From Caryophanales bacterium (GTDB taxonomy: Bacteria > Bacillota_I > Bacilli_A > RFN20 > JAISJY01), in the NCBI GenBank assembly GCA_031261365.1, contig JAISJY010000185.1:1-9470 (forward strand): a DNA stretch of 9,470 bases, given 5' to 3'. A program made the position numbers and the translations under genes. The notes under the pieces were generated by a model that was given only the letters and a program-made list of their open reading frames with translations, ran no database searches and had not been told where the DNA came from. Of the stretch, positions 1 to 6,835 are shown in pieces; within the stretch, counting starts at the first letter, position 1, and each line of letters begins with the position of its first letter.

Positions 1-680
1 ACTGTGGCTTGTCCTCTTGATAAACCTTTAGTCCTTGCCAAAAACATATATTCTCCTGTTAAAACTTCAATTAACTCTGCTCTAGTATATCTAGCAATAC
101 CTGCAATAGAACCTAAAGCTAAAGAAATAATAGGTAATATTATCGATGGAAACATTCTCAATGAGAAGAAATCTTCACCCATATACATTCTTAAAGGTAG
201 TATTGGCCATTTATAAGCAAAGAAATATTGAAATAAGAAAGCATAGATAAAACTAGGAACACTAATAAAAGCAATAACTGCTATCGATATAGTTTGGTCA
301 GTTAATTTATTCTTTTTTAAAGCGGCTAATATTCCTAAAAACAAGCCAAGTGGAATTGCTAATATTACTGAATAAAGATTAACAACAATTGTGGCTGGTA
401 TCTTTTTTAAGAGTAAAGCTTCAAAACTATGAGCTGGCCACAAATGATAAGACATCCCAAAACTACCTGTTTCAAATAATCTTTTAACATATAACCACAT
501 TTGATAAGGCATTGGTTCGTAAAAACCAATTGAATCCAAATATGCTATAATGTTTGCAGCATTGTCCCCTTCCGTGGGCTTTGGATAAGGCATTAATCTA
601 ATTAAAATAAAACTAATTGCCGTGATAATAATCAAGGTCATAATTAATAGCAATATTCTTTTTATTACATATTTAAGCAT
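1..680 (-). CDS. oppB: Oligopeptide/dipeptide ABC transporter permease, OppB/DppB-like (3' end cut by window edge)
   Basis: Inner subunit of a peptide importer: it forms half of the membrane channel that receives substrate from the lipoprotein encoded just upstream. I translated 226 residues from an ATG at 680-678; the gene continues past base 1, so the last part (usual length about 310) is missing. The N-terminus MLKYVIKRILLLIMTLIII with a first membrane helix (about residues 5-28) is typical of OppB/DppB. Further hydrophobic segments lie near 97-120, 131-155 and 178-196. The cytoplasmic EAA-type loop that contacts the ATPase is visible at 209-224 (GEYMFLARTKGLSRGQ). The start is supported by an AGGAAGGA ribosome site (complement of 687-694) seven bases upstream of the ATG. 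It follows the binding-protein gene by 82 bases on the same strand, so they probably form one operon, with permease 2 and the ATPases expected beyond the window. Substrate (oligo- or dipeptide) is not resolved. Confidence 0.9.
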   Translation of the reverse strand, partial: MLKYVIKRILLLIMTLIIITAISFILIRLMPYPKPTEGDNAANIIAYLDSIGFYEPMPYQMWLYVKRLFETGSFGMSYHLWPAHSFEALLLKKIPATIVVNLYSVILAIPLGLFLGILAALKKNKLTDQTISIAVIAFISVPSFIYAFLFQYFFAYKWPILPLRMYMGEDFFSLRMFPSIILPIISLALGSIAGIARYTRAELIEVLTGEYMFLARTKGLSRGQAT

Positions 681-703
681 TTTTAATCCTTCCTAATACA
701 TAC

Positions 704-731
704 AAAATCAAGGGAATTACCCCTTGATTTT
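704..731 (-). terminator. Intercistronic hairpin between oppA and oppB, probable attenuator or mRNA 3' stabiliser
   Basis: A perfect 11-bp stem (704-714 paired with 721-731) closes a 6-base loop. It sits 31 bases after the oppA stop and 23 bases before the oppB start. Read on the minus strand, the stem ends in TTTT and then TGTATG, so the U-tract is short. I infer partial termination or 3'-end protection, which would give more binding protein than permease, as is common in binding-protein operons. A full terminator is less likely because oppB has no clear promoter of its own. Confidence 0.65.
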
Positions 732-762
732 TGCAGTATTTATTAATAATAGCAAAGTAATC

Positions 763-3444
763 TTAAGCAAGTTTATAAACCTCAGTCAAATCATTATTAT
801 GAGATTGAACATAAGAAGCCCAGTCATCATCATTATAGTTGAAAGTCATTTCTCTAATTCCCCCAAAGCCGATTATGTATAAATATTGATTTGTTCCATA
901 ATTTATTTTAGTTGATCTAATACTAACACTATTTCTTTCATACAAAGATGTAAATCTATATTGTTCTACTAAACCTCTTTCAATAGCCGCGAAGATAGTA
1001 GTTCTTTGATAAACATTAGCTTGAGCTGAAGAATATTCACCATTTAATAAAGCTTCCATCCATTGACCATAAGTTTTAGTTACAGGTGGAATATCTGTTT
1101 TAATATAATTGCCATCTCCATCTTTTTGCCCACTCCAATAACCATCAGGACCATCTAAATCGATTGTTAAAGGTGTAGTTGCAGGGTGGAAACCATACTC
1201 AAATAATTCACTTTCATCACAATAAGCTTCAACTAAAACGAACATATTTAAGGAAGCACCGCCCCAAGTTGAGAATATCATATCAGTATTGCCTAATTGA
1301 GCGTTATCATAATAATCTGAATCAACAAAAGTGACAATATTTACTTTTCCTTCTAATGATGTTCCGGTCGTAATGGCTCTTAAATTATCTTGAATAAATG
1401 TTGCCATTTGAGTATAGATTTCATCAGAAGTATAAACATGAAACTCTATTTCTAATCTATCGCCTACTCTATATGCTCCTGCCTCTGTTGAGTTTAATTC
1501 CTCTTGAAGAGCAGTTTCTAATAAACTTTTAGCATAAGTAACATCATAACCATAAGTATTACTTCCATAAACACCACTCACAACCGCTTTGGCTTGAGGG
1601 AAGTTTCTATATAATTGTCCTCCAAAACCTGTTGTACTATCTGGGTCTGGGTCTGGAACATAAGAAGTATTTATTGGGACAACGAAACCTTTACCACCAG
1701 AAGTGTGATTTTGAGCAAAGTTATTTCTATCTAAAGACCAAGAGAATGCTTTTCTAAAGTTATGATTTGCTAATAATGTTTTATTAACTTTATCACTTGG
1801 TGAACTTGCTGCATTTTGTCTAGCAACTAATTTTTCTCTATCACTGTTAAGAGTTAATTTTGTAGTATATGTTTCAGGGGCTCTCATTAATAAACTTGAA
1901 CCTTTGAACTCATCAGATTCTGTTTTGTTTTGGAAGCCAATGCCATCTAATTCACCTTTTTTAAAGGCTAACATTGCAGATGGATGGTTTTTAATAACTT
2001 CAAATGATAATTTACTAATAGTATAAAAGCCTTGATGTCTTTCAGCAGAATAGCCATACCATTGGGTATTTCTTGATAAGTTGAAACCTTTATCTAATTG
2101 ATATGTATCTAGTTTATAAGGACCGTATGATTTATAATATCTAGCTTCAGTTCCATAAGCGGTACTTGTTTGAGTCTGATTCATTGCATCCATATAAGTA
2201 TCAATATGAACTAAGAAATTACCAGATAACATAACTAATAAATCAAAGCCTTTTAAAGGTTTAGATAACCATAATGTAATTGTATAATCATCTTTTCTCG
2301 TAATACCAACTGAAGATTCAAAATTAATATTTGGATAAGTTGCTTTCCATAATTGCATACTACCAAAAAGGGTAGGAGATGGATTTGGTAATTCAGAAGT
2401 TTGGTCGTTTTCTCTAATAACTCTAACTAAGTTCAAAACAGCAGTTCTAATATTGTTATATGTTGGGACAACATTGGAATTGTTATTTATTGTTTTAACA
2501 TAAATTGGATTAAAGACAGAACCATAATCTGTTGCATTATTCAAATATGCTTTTAAAGTGACTAAATCTGGATGATTACCTAATAAAATCTCATTTCCAT
2601 TATATGTAATTGGTTTCTCACTGTTTTCTTCAAATAAGTTAGCTACAGAAAGACCACCTAATCCACTATATTTATGATAGAAAGAGAAATAAGAATTATT
2701 ACCTGCTTCTCTAACCGGTTGATTTCCAGCGGCTTGGTCAGCATTAAACTCTGTTTCAGTAACATAAACATCTCTATTTGATTTAAAATATTTTTCAGCA
2801 TTTCCAATAGATAATTGACCTTGATAAAAGCCACTTGCTCTACCATTAATTAACTTTGGATTTAATAATTGTTTCATTGATTGAACATAATCACTAGCTG
2901 TGATAGCTTCACCATTTTCCCATCTTGCCTCAGGATTTAATGGTATATCATAAATTAAACCAGAGTCATAAGTTGTTGGTACACCTCTAGCAATTTTATA
3001 TGTATCATCATAATCTACAGTTTTATCTTGAGGTATATCAGTTGCCATTTCTGGTTGAATTACATAGCTCGTTCTATCAGGGGTTAGTTGAAAATCATAA
3101 AAGCCCATTTCAGTGTAAGATAAAATAATAGAATCTGTACTTGTTTCCCATCTATGTGGACTCCAAGTTTTAGGATTACCTGCTATGTAATCACGGTAGG
3201 TAGCAACTCCCACTTGGGGTGGAATGCTTGTCGTACTAGATGATGAACTTGAACTAGACGAACTTGAACTAGATGTTGAGCCTGATGGCGAACTTGTGCT
3301 TGGACCTGCACTACTTGATATTGGTCCGTTGGAACTATCTCCTAAACTCGCATTTGAGTTTCCAGAACTAGAATCACTTGCTTTATCAATAGCACAACCT
3401 ACTAACAATAATAAACTTAATATTATCGATGGTGTTTTTTTCAT
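763..3444 (-). CDS. oppA: Peptide ABC transporter substrate-binding lipoprotein (SBP_bac_5, OppA-like), unusually long
   Basis: Extracellular receptor that binds peptides and delivers them to the permease encoded downstream. Residues 1-17 are a lipoprotein signal: Lys-Lys, a hydrophobic stretch, then lipobox LVGC with the lipidated Cys17. Residues 18-75 are a Ser/Gly/Pro tether containing 13 consecutive serines (58-70). The binding domain runs from about 80 to the end. Family hallmarks include PKTWSPHRW (91-99), ARWENGEAITASDYVQSM (173-190), the YGPYKLDTY segment (440-448) and FRKAFSWSLDR (563-573), the counterpart of the family's RxAxxxAxDR helix. At 893 residues it is far longer than the usual 540 or so; extra sequence is spread through the middle (about 200-380) and C-terminal part. 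The start is set by AGGAGG (complement of 3449-3454). Long OppA-like lipoproteins are known in low-GC lineages. Peptide class is unknown. Confidence 0.92.
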   Translation of the reverse strand: MKKTPSIILSLLLLVGCAIDKASDSSSGNSNASLGDSSNGPISSSAGPSTSSPSGSTSSSSSSSSSSSSSTTSIPPQVGVATYRDYIAGNPKTWSPHRWETSTDSIILSYTEMGFYDFQLTPDRTSYVIQPEMATDIPQDKTVDYDDTYKIARGVPTTYDSGLIYDIPLNPEARWENGEAITASDYVQSMKQLLNPKLINGRASGFYQGQLSIGNAEKYFKSNRDVYVTETEFNADQAAGNQPVREAGNNSYFSFYHKYSGLGGLSVANLFEENSEKPITYNGNEILLGNHPDLVTLKAYLNNATDYGSVFNPIYVKTINNNSNVVPTYNNIRTAVLNLVRVIRENDQTSELPNPSPTLFGSMQLWKATYPNINFESSVGITRKDDYTITLWLSKPLKGFDLLVMLSGNFLVHIDTYMDAMNQTQTSTAYGTEARYYKSYGPYKLDTYQLDKGFNLSRNTQWYGYSAERHQGFYTISKLSFEVIKNHPSAMLAFKKGELDGIGFQNKTESDEFKGSSLLMRAPETYTTKLTLNSDREKLVARQNAASSPSDKVNKTLLANHNFRKAFSWSLDRNNFAQNHTSGGKGFVVPINTSYVPDPDPDSTTGFGGQLYRNFPQAKAVVSGVYGSNTYGYDVTYAKSLLETALQEELNSTEAGAYRVGDRLEIEFHVYTSDEIYTQMATFIQDNLRAITTGTSLEGKVNIVTFVDSDYYDNAQLGNTDMIFSTWGGASLNMFVLVEAYCDESELFEYGFHPATTPLTIDLDGPDGYWSGQKDGDGNYIKTDIPPVTKTYGQWMEALLNGEYSSAQANVYQRTTIFAAIERGLVEQYRFTSLYERNSVSIRSTKINYGTNQYLYIIGFGGIREMTFNYNDDDWASYVQSHNNDLTEVYKLA
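3235..3273 (-). repeat. Poly-serine coding repeat in oppA with 15-base tandem units
   Basis: Thirteen Ser codons in a row, built from two 15-base units (TCTAGTTCAAGTTCR, at 3259-3273 and 3244-3258) plus a partial third. The codons mix TCN and AGY, so the order looks like unit duplication and not a simple codon run. Because 15 is a multiple of three, gain or loss of a unit would change tether length without breaking the frame. Confidence 0.75.
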
Positions 3445-3475
3445 ATTTCCTCCTTTTTTTATTATATGCTTTTAT

Positions 3476-3503
3476 ATTTTATGCTTTTTTCTAAAATTGA
3501 CAA
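3476..3503 (-). promoter_or_regulatory. Candidate sigma-A promoter of the oppA-oppB operon
   Basis: On the minus strand, TTGTCA (complement of 3498-3503), a 16-base spacer, then TAAAAT (complement of 3476-3481). Transcription would start near 3469, leaving a leader of about 25 bases that contains the AGGAGG site. A TATAAT-like hexamer closer to the gene (complement of about 3463-3468) lacks a matching -35 and is less likely. Confidence 0.5.
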
Positions 3504-3549
3504 TTTCTAATTACTTCTATGGTTATGAAAAGGTTTACATTTTGGATTG

Positions 3550-3558
3550 TGATATAAT
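3550..3558 (+). promoter_or_regulatory. Extended -10 promoter of the DUF2156 gene, apparently giving a leaderless mRNA
   Basis: TGATATAAT is a perfect extended -10 element (TGn plus consensus TATAAT at 3553-3558). The initiation codon starts only eight bases after it, so transcription would begin at or within two bases of the ATG. A TTTACA at 3534-3539 is too close (13-base spacer) to be a normal -35, which fits a promoter that relies on the extended -10. Confidence 0.6.
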
Positions 3559-3566
3559 TTCTTTGT

Positions 3567-4433
3567 ATGACATTTAGATTAATTCAAAAAGAAGATGCGA
3601 GTTTATTCGCTAAATATAAAGGCTTTGGTTGGGAATATTGTTTTCCTTATTTGTTTATCATTTCGCATTTTGGTCAATTTACTATGTGTTACCAAGATGA
3701 TGTTATATATGTAAAGTTTGTCTTGCCGACAAAAGTTTATTTTTTAAGACCTTATTTAAACGATTTAAGCAAATTAAATAATGCCATCGATAATATATAT
3801 AAATATTGCCAAGACCATAACCTTACTTTTGAAATTATTGGTCTTAGAGAAAATGACTTAGATTATATTAGTGATAAATATTATACTTTTTCAACTGAAA
3901 ATGATTCTGAATATGTTTATTTGTCTTTTGATTTAATTTATTTAATTGGCAAAAAGTATCAACCAAAACGAAATTATATTAATAGATTTAGGTATGCCAA
4001 CAATTATACTTTTATAGACTACCAAGAAAAATATAAAAAACAGGTAATAGAATTATTAAATCTATGGTCAAAACAAGCCAATAAAATCAATGATGTTGGA
4101 GAAATACTATCTGCTTTGGAGGTTTATGAAGAATTAAAAACTTTAAATGCCTTTATTAAACTTTTAATAAGTGACAACACTTTAATTGGAATAGTTATTG
4201 GTTGTCTTCAAAATGATATTGCTTATACTATGTATGAAAAAGCTTTAGTAGAGTATGAGGGTTCTTTTCAAATGATTAATCAATTAACGGCTAGTACTTG
4301 TTATCATAATGTTAAATATATTGATAGAATGGAAGATATGGGAGATGAGGGACTAAGGAAAGCAAAAAAGTCATATTATCCCTGTTTAATGATAAATAAA
4401 AGAAGACTGATAAAAAAAGATTTGTCATATTAG
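3567..4433 (+). CDS. DUF2156 protein (phosphatidylglycerol lysyltransferase C-terminal-like, GNAT fold)
   Basis: A soluble 288-residue protein of the LPG_synthase_C/DUF2156 family. In MprF this domain transfers an amino acid from aminoacyl-tRNA to a lipid; stand-alone members mostly have no proven substrate. Family motifs are clear: YVYLSFDLIYLIGKKYQPKR (116-135), continuing NYINRF to 141, and EDMGDEGLRKAKKSYYP (256-272). No membrane helices or signal peptide are visible, so the flippase half of MprF is absent. The ATG at 3567 has no Shine-Dalgarno sequence and lies at the predicted transcription start; the N-terminus MTFRLIQKEDASLF fits the family and the next Met is residue 40, so I keep this start. 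The gene diverges from oppA. No terminator is evident after it; tRNA-His follows 61 bases later from its own promoter. Family assignment is firm; substrate is unknown. Confidence 0.88.
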   Translation: MTFRLIQKEDASLFAKYKGFGWEYCFPYLFIISHFGQFTMCYQDDVIYVKFVLPTKVYFLRPYLNDLSKLNNAIDNIYKYCQDHNLTFEIIGLRENDLDYISDKYYTFSTENDSEYVYLSFDLIYLIGKKYQPKRNYINRFRYANNYTFIDYQEKYKKQVIELLNLWSKQANKINDVGEILSALEVYEELKTLNAFIKLLISDNTLIGIVIGCLQNDIAYTMYEKALVEYEGSFQMINQLTASTCYHNVKYIDRMEDMGDEGLRKAKKSYYPCLMINKRRLIKKDLSY

Positions 4434-4452
4434 CAACATTTATATTTGTTTG

Positions 4453-4481
4453 TTGAAATAAAAAATAATTTGTTGTATCAT
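4453..4481 (+). promoter_or_regulatory. Promoter of tRNA-His
   Basis: TTGAAA (4453-4458), a 17-base spacer, then TATCAT (4476-4481). The predicted start near 4488 leaves a leader of about seven bases before the mature tRNA 5' end, as expected for a single tRNA gene processed by RNase P. Confidence 0.6.
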
Positions 4482-4494
4482 TATTAGGCATTGT

Positions 4495-4571
4495 GGTGGC
4501 TGTGGCGAAGCGGTTAACGCACCTGACTGTGACTCAGGCATTCGTGGGTTCGAGACCCATCAGCCACCCCA
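4495..4571 (+). tRNA. tRNA-His (anticodon GTG), CCA encoded
   Basis: Full cloverleaf: acceptor stem 4496-4502 with 4561-4567 (GTGGCTG/CAGCCAC), D arm from 4505, anticodon stem CCTGA/TCAGG (4522-4526, 4534-4538) with a 7-base loop holding GTG at 4529-4531, and T arm 4544-4560 with loop TTCGAGA. The extra G at 4495 pairs with discriminator C4568, the hallmark of histidine tRNA recognised by HisRS. CCA is encoded at 4569-4571. It has its own promoter upstream and a terminator about 80 bases downstream. Confidence 0.97.
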
Positions 4572-4649
4572 ATATCGTCTTGTCATGCTCGCTTGAAAAT
4601 TGAGATTTAAGGGCTAAAATAGGCAATAATTGATATATTTAATGATTTT

Positions 4650-4672
4650 AGAGACCTTCGGGTCTCTTTTTT
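4650..4672 (+). terminator. Intrinsic terminator after tRNA-His
   Basis: AGAGACC (4650-4656), a UUCG tetraloop (4657-4660), GGTCTCT (4661-4667), then a run of T to 4672. It ends the tRNA-His transcript. Read on the minus strand the hairpin is followed by TAAAATC, so it would be a poor terminator for the recombinase operon coming from the right. Confidence 0.92.
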
Positions 4673-4733
4673 ATTGTCTGAAATGGGGATTTATTAGTCT
4701 TAATTGATACCTCATAAAATCCAAATAAGAGCA

Positions 4734-4783
4734 AGCGAACCTGTTTTTGAAGGGGCAATTTCGTAATGTTTGCGAGCGAACCT
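4734..4783. repeat. Short direct repeats at the recombinase 3' end
   Basis: AGCGAACCT occurs at 4734-4742 and again at 4775-4783, the second touching the recombinase stop codon. The shared core is part of longer related stretches (GCAAGCGAACCT and GCGAGCGAACCT). A related inverted copy, GCTCGCTTG, lies at 4587-4595, just after the tRNA. They could be recombinase-binding half-sites or remnants of an element edge; with nine bases they could also be chance. Confidence 0.35.
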
Positions 4784-6293
4784 AACTAATAAACAAGGAA
4801 TAATCAAAGTCAATTTGCTTATAATTTCTGATGATTTTAATAGTTTGATGATGTATTAATGTAGGAGTAGTGCCAGTATTTAAAGAAGAACCATTTAGAG
4901 ATATGAATATTAATGCCTCATTATCTTCAATAATATAAGAAGTAAACAACTCTTTAATTCTATCAATATCTTTAAATTGTAGAACACCCTCTAATTGTTT
5001 TATTATTTTCCTTTCTAACCTATCTTGATTTTGATACATAGCATTTAAACATAAATTATTTGATATTGTTTGGTAGGCAATTAACTTAGATTCAGTATCG
5101 ATATTTTCAAGAGAAGAATATAATTCTTCATTAGACTTATCAATGTCTATTTGGAAAAGCGGAATTCGTAATAAATAATCACTTACATGGTTCATATTAA
5201 AATATAAATATCTGGAACAATCAAGTGCGATATCAATAATAACTTGATAATGAATCATATGTCTTTTTCCTTCACTTACAAGAAAGAGAACAGGTTTCTT
5301 TTTATTATTATGCTTTTCAGATTTATAACGATAATCTTTATTATAGACATTTGAATGAAAATAACTTGACTCATTATTTTTAGTAGTGGTGTTTCCATTT
5401 GGATTTCTATTTCTGATCCTTTTAAGATATTGAACATTATCAAAGGTTTTCTTTGAAATTATTCCAGTGTGATGTTTGGACTCATAATATTGATTAAGTT
5501 CACCTGTGTTCTTTTTTCTACCAACTCCTAATATTTTAGAAGAATATGACTTTTGAGTTAACATATCCCCACAATACTTTTCATTTCTAAGAATTGATTC
5601 AATAGTGGTGCTTCCCCAGTACTCTTTACCTGATGGAGATTTAATATTTCTTTCATGAAGAAATTCAATTATTCTTGTCATCTTCCAATACGCTAAAAAT
5701 AGACTATATATAGTTTTGATTACTTTTGCTTCTTCTTCGTAAATCACATATTTTTTATTAACAATCCTATAACCATATAACCTACTATCACAAAACTCGC
5801 CCTTTCTCATTAGTTTATCAAAAGTCCATCTAATATTTTGAGACAGACTTACTGAGATATCTTCAGCACACCCTGCAAGAACGGATAAAACAAAATCACT
5901 TGATGGGTCAAATGTAGAAATGTTTTCACTATCAAAAATAACTTCTATCCCAAGAGTTTTAAGAGAAGAAATTGTAGTTAGAGCATCAGTTATGTTTCTC
6001 GCAAACCTACTTATAGATTTCGTAAGAATCACATCAAAACCACCATACTTAGCAAGTTCTAACATAGCTTGAAAGCCTTCACGCTTAACACCAGTCTCAC
6101 TAGACTTATCCGCATAGATACAAACTAACTTATATTTAGGATTACTTTCAACTTGTTTTCTTAGTTCATCAATTTGAAGTTCATAACTTGAGTCCTGGTC
6201 ATCAATAGTTTTAGATACTCTAGCGTAGATAACTACCCTTTTAATGTCATCAGAAACAATAGCAGGGCAAGTGGTGAATGTTTTATTCATCAT
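4782..6293 (-). CDS. Large serine recombinase (site-specific integrase/resolvase family)
   Basis: Cuts and rejoins DNA at specific sites through a covalent 5'-phosphoserine link; members of this length (503 residues) move or excise integrative elements. The N-terminal resolvase domain (about 19-160) carries VIYARVSK with Arg25 and nucleophile Ser27, and TKSISRFARN (91-100) with the paired arginines Arg96 and Arg99. The Recombinase domain follows (about 168-290), with IKSPSGKEYWGSTTIESILR (217-236) continuing NEKYCGD. The usual zinc-ribbon CxxC pairs are not visible after it; instead there is a Lys/Asn-rich stretch (about 300-335) and an acidic helical tail. It starts MMNK inside the 3' end of the upstream short ORF (11-base overlap, other frame), with AAAGG nine bases ahead, so it is probably translationally coupled. 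Catalytic residues look intact. Target site is unknown; it lies 211 bases from tRNA-His. Confidence 0.93.
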   Translation of the reverse strand: MMNKTFTTCPAIVSDDIKRVVIYARVSKTIDDQDSSYELQIDELRKQVESNPKYKLVCIYADKSSETGVKREGFQAMLELAKYGGFDVILTKSISRFARNITDALTTISSLKTLGIEVIFDSENISTFDPSSDFVLSVLAGCAEDISVSLSQNIRWTFDKLMRKGEFCDSRLYGYRIVNKKYVIYEEEAKVIKTIYSLFLAYWKMTRIIEFLHERNIKSPSGKEYWGSTTIESILRNEKYCGDMLTQKSYSSKILGVGRKKNTGELNQYYESKHHTGIISKKTFDNVQYLKRIRNRNPNGNTTTKNNESSYFHSNVYNKDYRYKSEKHNNKKKPVLFLVSEGKRHMIHYQVIIDIALDCSRYLYFNMNHVSDYLLRIPLFQIDIDKSNEELYSSLENIDTESKLIAYQTISNNLCLNAMYQNQDRLERKIIKQLEGVLQFKDIDRIKELFTSYIIEDNEALIFISLNGSSLNTGTTPTLIHHQTIKIIRNYKQIDFDYSLFIS

Positions 6294-6732
6294 AACATAT
6301 GACCTTTACATTAATAGCTTGTTTAGAAGAAGTATCTATAAATAACTTTTCATAAATAGGTGGTATTTCATTTAATAAAGCAATTTTACTAACAAGAACT
6401 TGTAATTGTTTTCCTTGAGAAATAACAAGAATAATCTCAGAAAAACTCGTAATAATTAAACCGAACATTATACGGATAATATTTTCATCATAAACAAAAT
6501 CAATATTTTCTAACATAGATTTAACAGTAGAAGTAACTATAGAAGACTTAACTTTATTAGCGATATTTTCCTGAAAATACATTATTCTGTCTAAGATTTC
6601 TTCCTTTTCTTTAAGAGTAGCAATACCAGTTGGACTTGGAATACCTTTAAAAGATAAATAAATAATTATAGCTCGGCGAAATGTATGTTTTTTTATGAGA
6701 TTTCGCCGCATCATAATGATAAAAACAGCCAA
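6283..6732 (-). CDS. Short ORF upstream of the recombinase, probably a C-terminal remnant of a second serine recombinase
   Basis: An open frame of up to 149 residues with no signal peptide. By eye, residues 70-104 line up without gaps with 431-465 of the neighbouring recombinase in the pattern of hydrophobic positions (IDFVYDENIIRIMFGLII against LQFKDIDRIKELFTSYII), and GIPSPTG (30-36) resembles that protein's NIKSPSG (216-222). This suggests a tandem recombinase that lost its catalytic domain and some internal sequence. The listed start is doubtful: codons 5-22 lie inside the palindromic repeat at 6668-6709, no ribosome site is seen, and a candidate promoter would start transcription near 6703. 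The next ATG is at 6582 (MYFQEN). Its stop overlaps the recombinase start by 11 bases, so it may serve mainly for coupled translation. It could also be a genuine small partner protein. Confidence 0.45.
   Translation of the reverse strand: MAVFIIMMRRNLIKKHTFRRAIIIYLSFKGIPSPTGIATLKEKEEILDRIMYFQENIANKVKSSIVTSTVKSMLENIDFVYDENIIRIMFGLIITSFSEIILVISQGKQLQVLVSKIALLNEIPPIYEKLFIDTSSKQAINVKVICYDE
6668..6709. repeat. Palindromic repeat, copy 1
   Basis: CGGCGAAAT (6674-6682) and its complement ATTTCGCCG (6700-6708) enclose a 17-base loop with a T7 run (an A7 run on the minus strand). The unit starts ATAGCTC and is nearly identical to copy 2. It lies inside the 5' part of the short recombinase-remnant ORF, next to a candidate minus-strand promoter. 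Confidence 0.8.
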
Positions 6733-6737
6733 AACAA
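6710..6737 (-). promoter_or_regulatory. Candidate promoter of the recombinase operon
   Basis: On the minus strand, TTGTTT (complement of 6732-6737), a 16-base spacer and TATGAT (complement of 6710-6715). Transcription would start near 6703, so palindrome copy 1 would form a hairpin at the very 5' end of the mRNA. ATCATAATGAT (6710-6720), itself palindromic, covers the -10. Only moderately close to consensus. Confidence 0.35.
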
Positions 6738-6740
6738 GCG

Positions 6741-6782
6741 ATAGCTCGGCGAAATGTATGTTTTTTATAGAGATTTCGCCAC
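6741..6782. repeat. Palindromic repeat, copy 2
   Basis: GGCGAAAT (6748-6755) and ATTTCGCC (6773-6780) enclose a 17-base loop with a T6 run. The first 20 bases after ATA (GCTCGGCGAAATGTATGTTT) are identical to copy 1; the loop differs by one T less and one added A, so its length stays 17. It lies just upstream of the ATPase promoter. Copies are 73 bases apart in direct orientation. Confidence 0.8.
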
Positions 6783-6807
6783 CTTATCACATTTAAAATG
6801 AAAACAT

Positions 6808-6828
6808 GATATAATTTGTTTAAGGAGA
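6808..6828 (+). promoter_or_regulatory. Extended -10 promoter and ribosome site of the ATPase gene
   Basis: TATAAT at 6810-6815 with an upstream TG (TGATATAAT from 6807) is an extended -10; no good -35 is seen in the AT-rich DNA before it. AAGGAGA (6822-6828) lies seven bases before the ATG at 6836 and fixes that start. Palindrome copy 2 ends about 25 bases upstream of the -10, a place where an activator or repressor could act. Confidence 0.6.
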
Positions 6829-6835
6829 ATTTAAA

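Noticed and set aside
4..216. 70-codon plus-strand reading frame at the left edge
   Set aside because: It is antisense to the oppB-like permease, whose family motifs are clear; no ribosome site or family similarity.
3534..3539. TTTACA as a -35 for the DUF2156 gene
   Set aside because: Spacer to TATAAT is 13 bases, outside the workable range for sigma-A; the extended -10 explains the promoter better.
3224..3577. 117-codon plus-strand frame rich in Asp, Glu and Leu
   Set aside because: Its start is the complement of the oppA poly-serine repeat, which explains the composition; it then crosses both divergent promoters.
6668..6782. CRISPR array or intrinsic terminators
   Set aside because: Only two units with palindromes separated by non-spacer DNA, no cas genes, and no T-tract directly after the stems.
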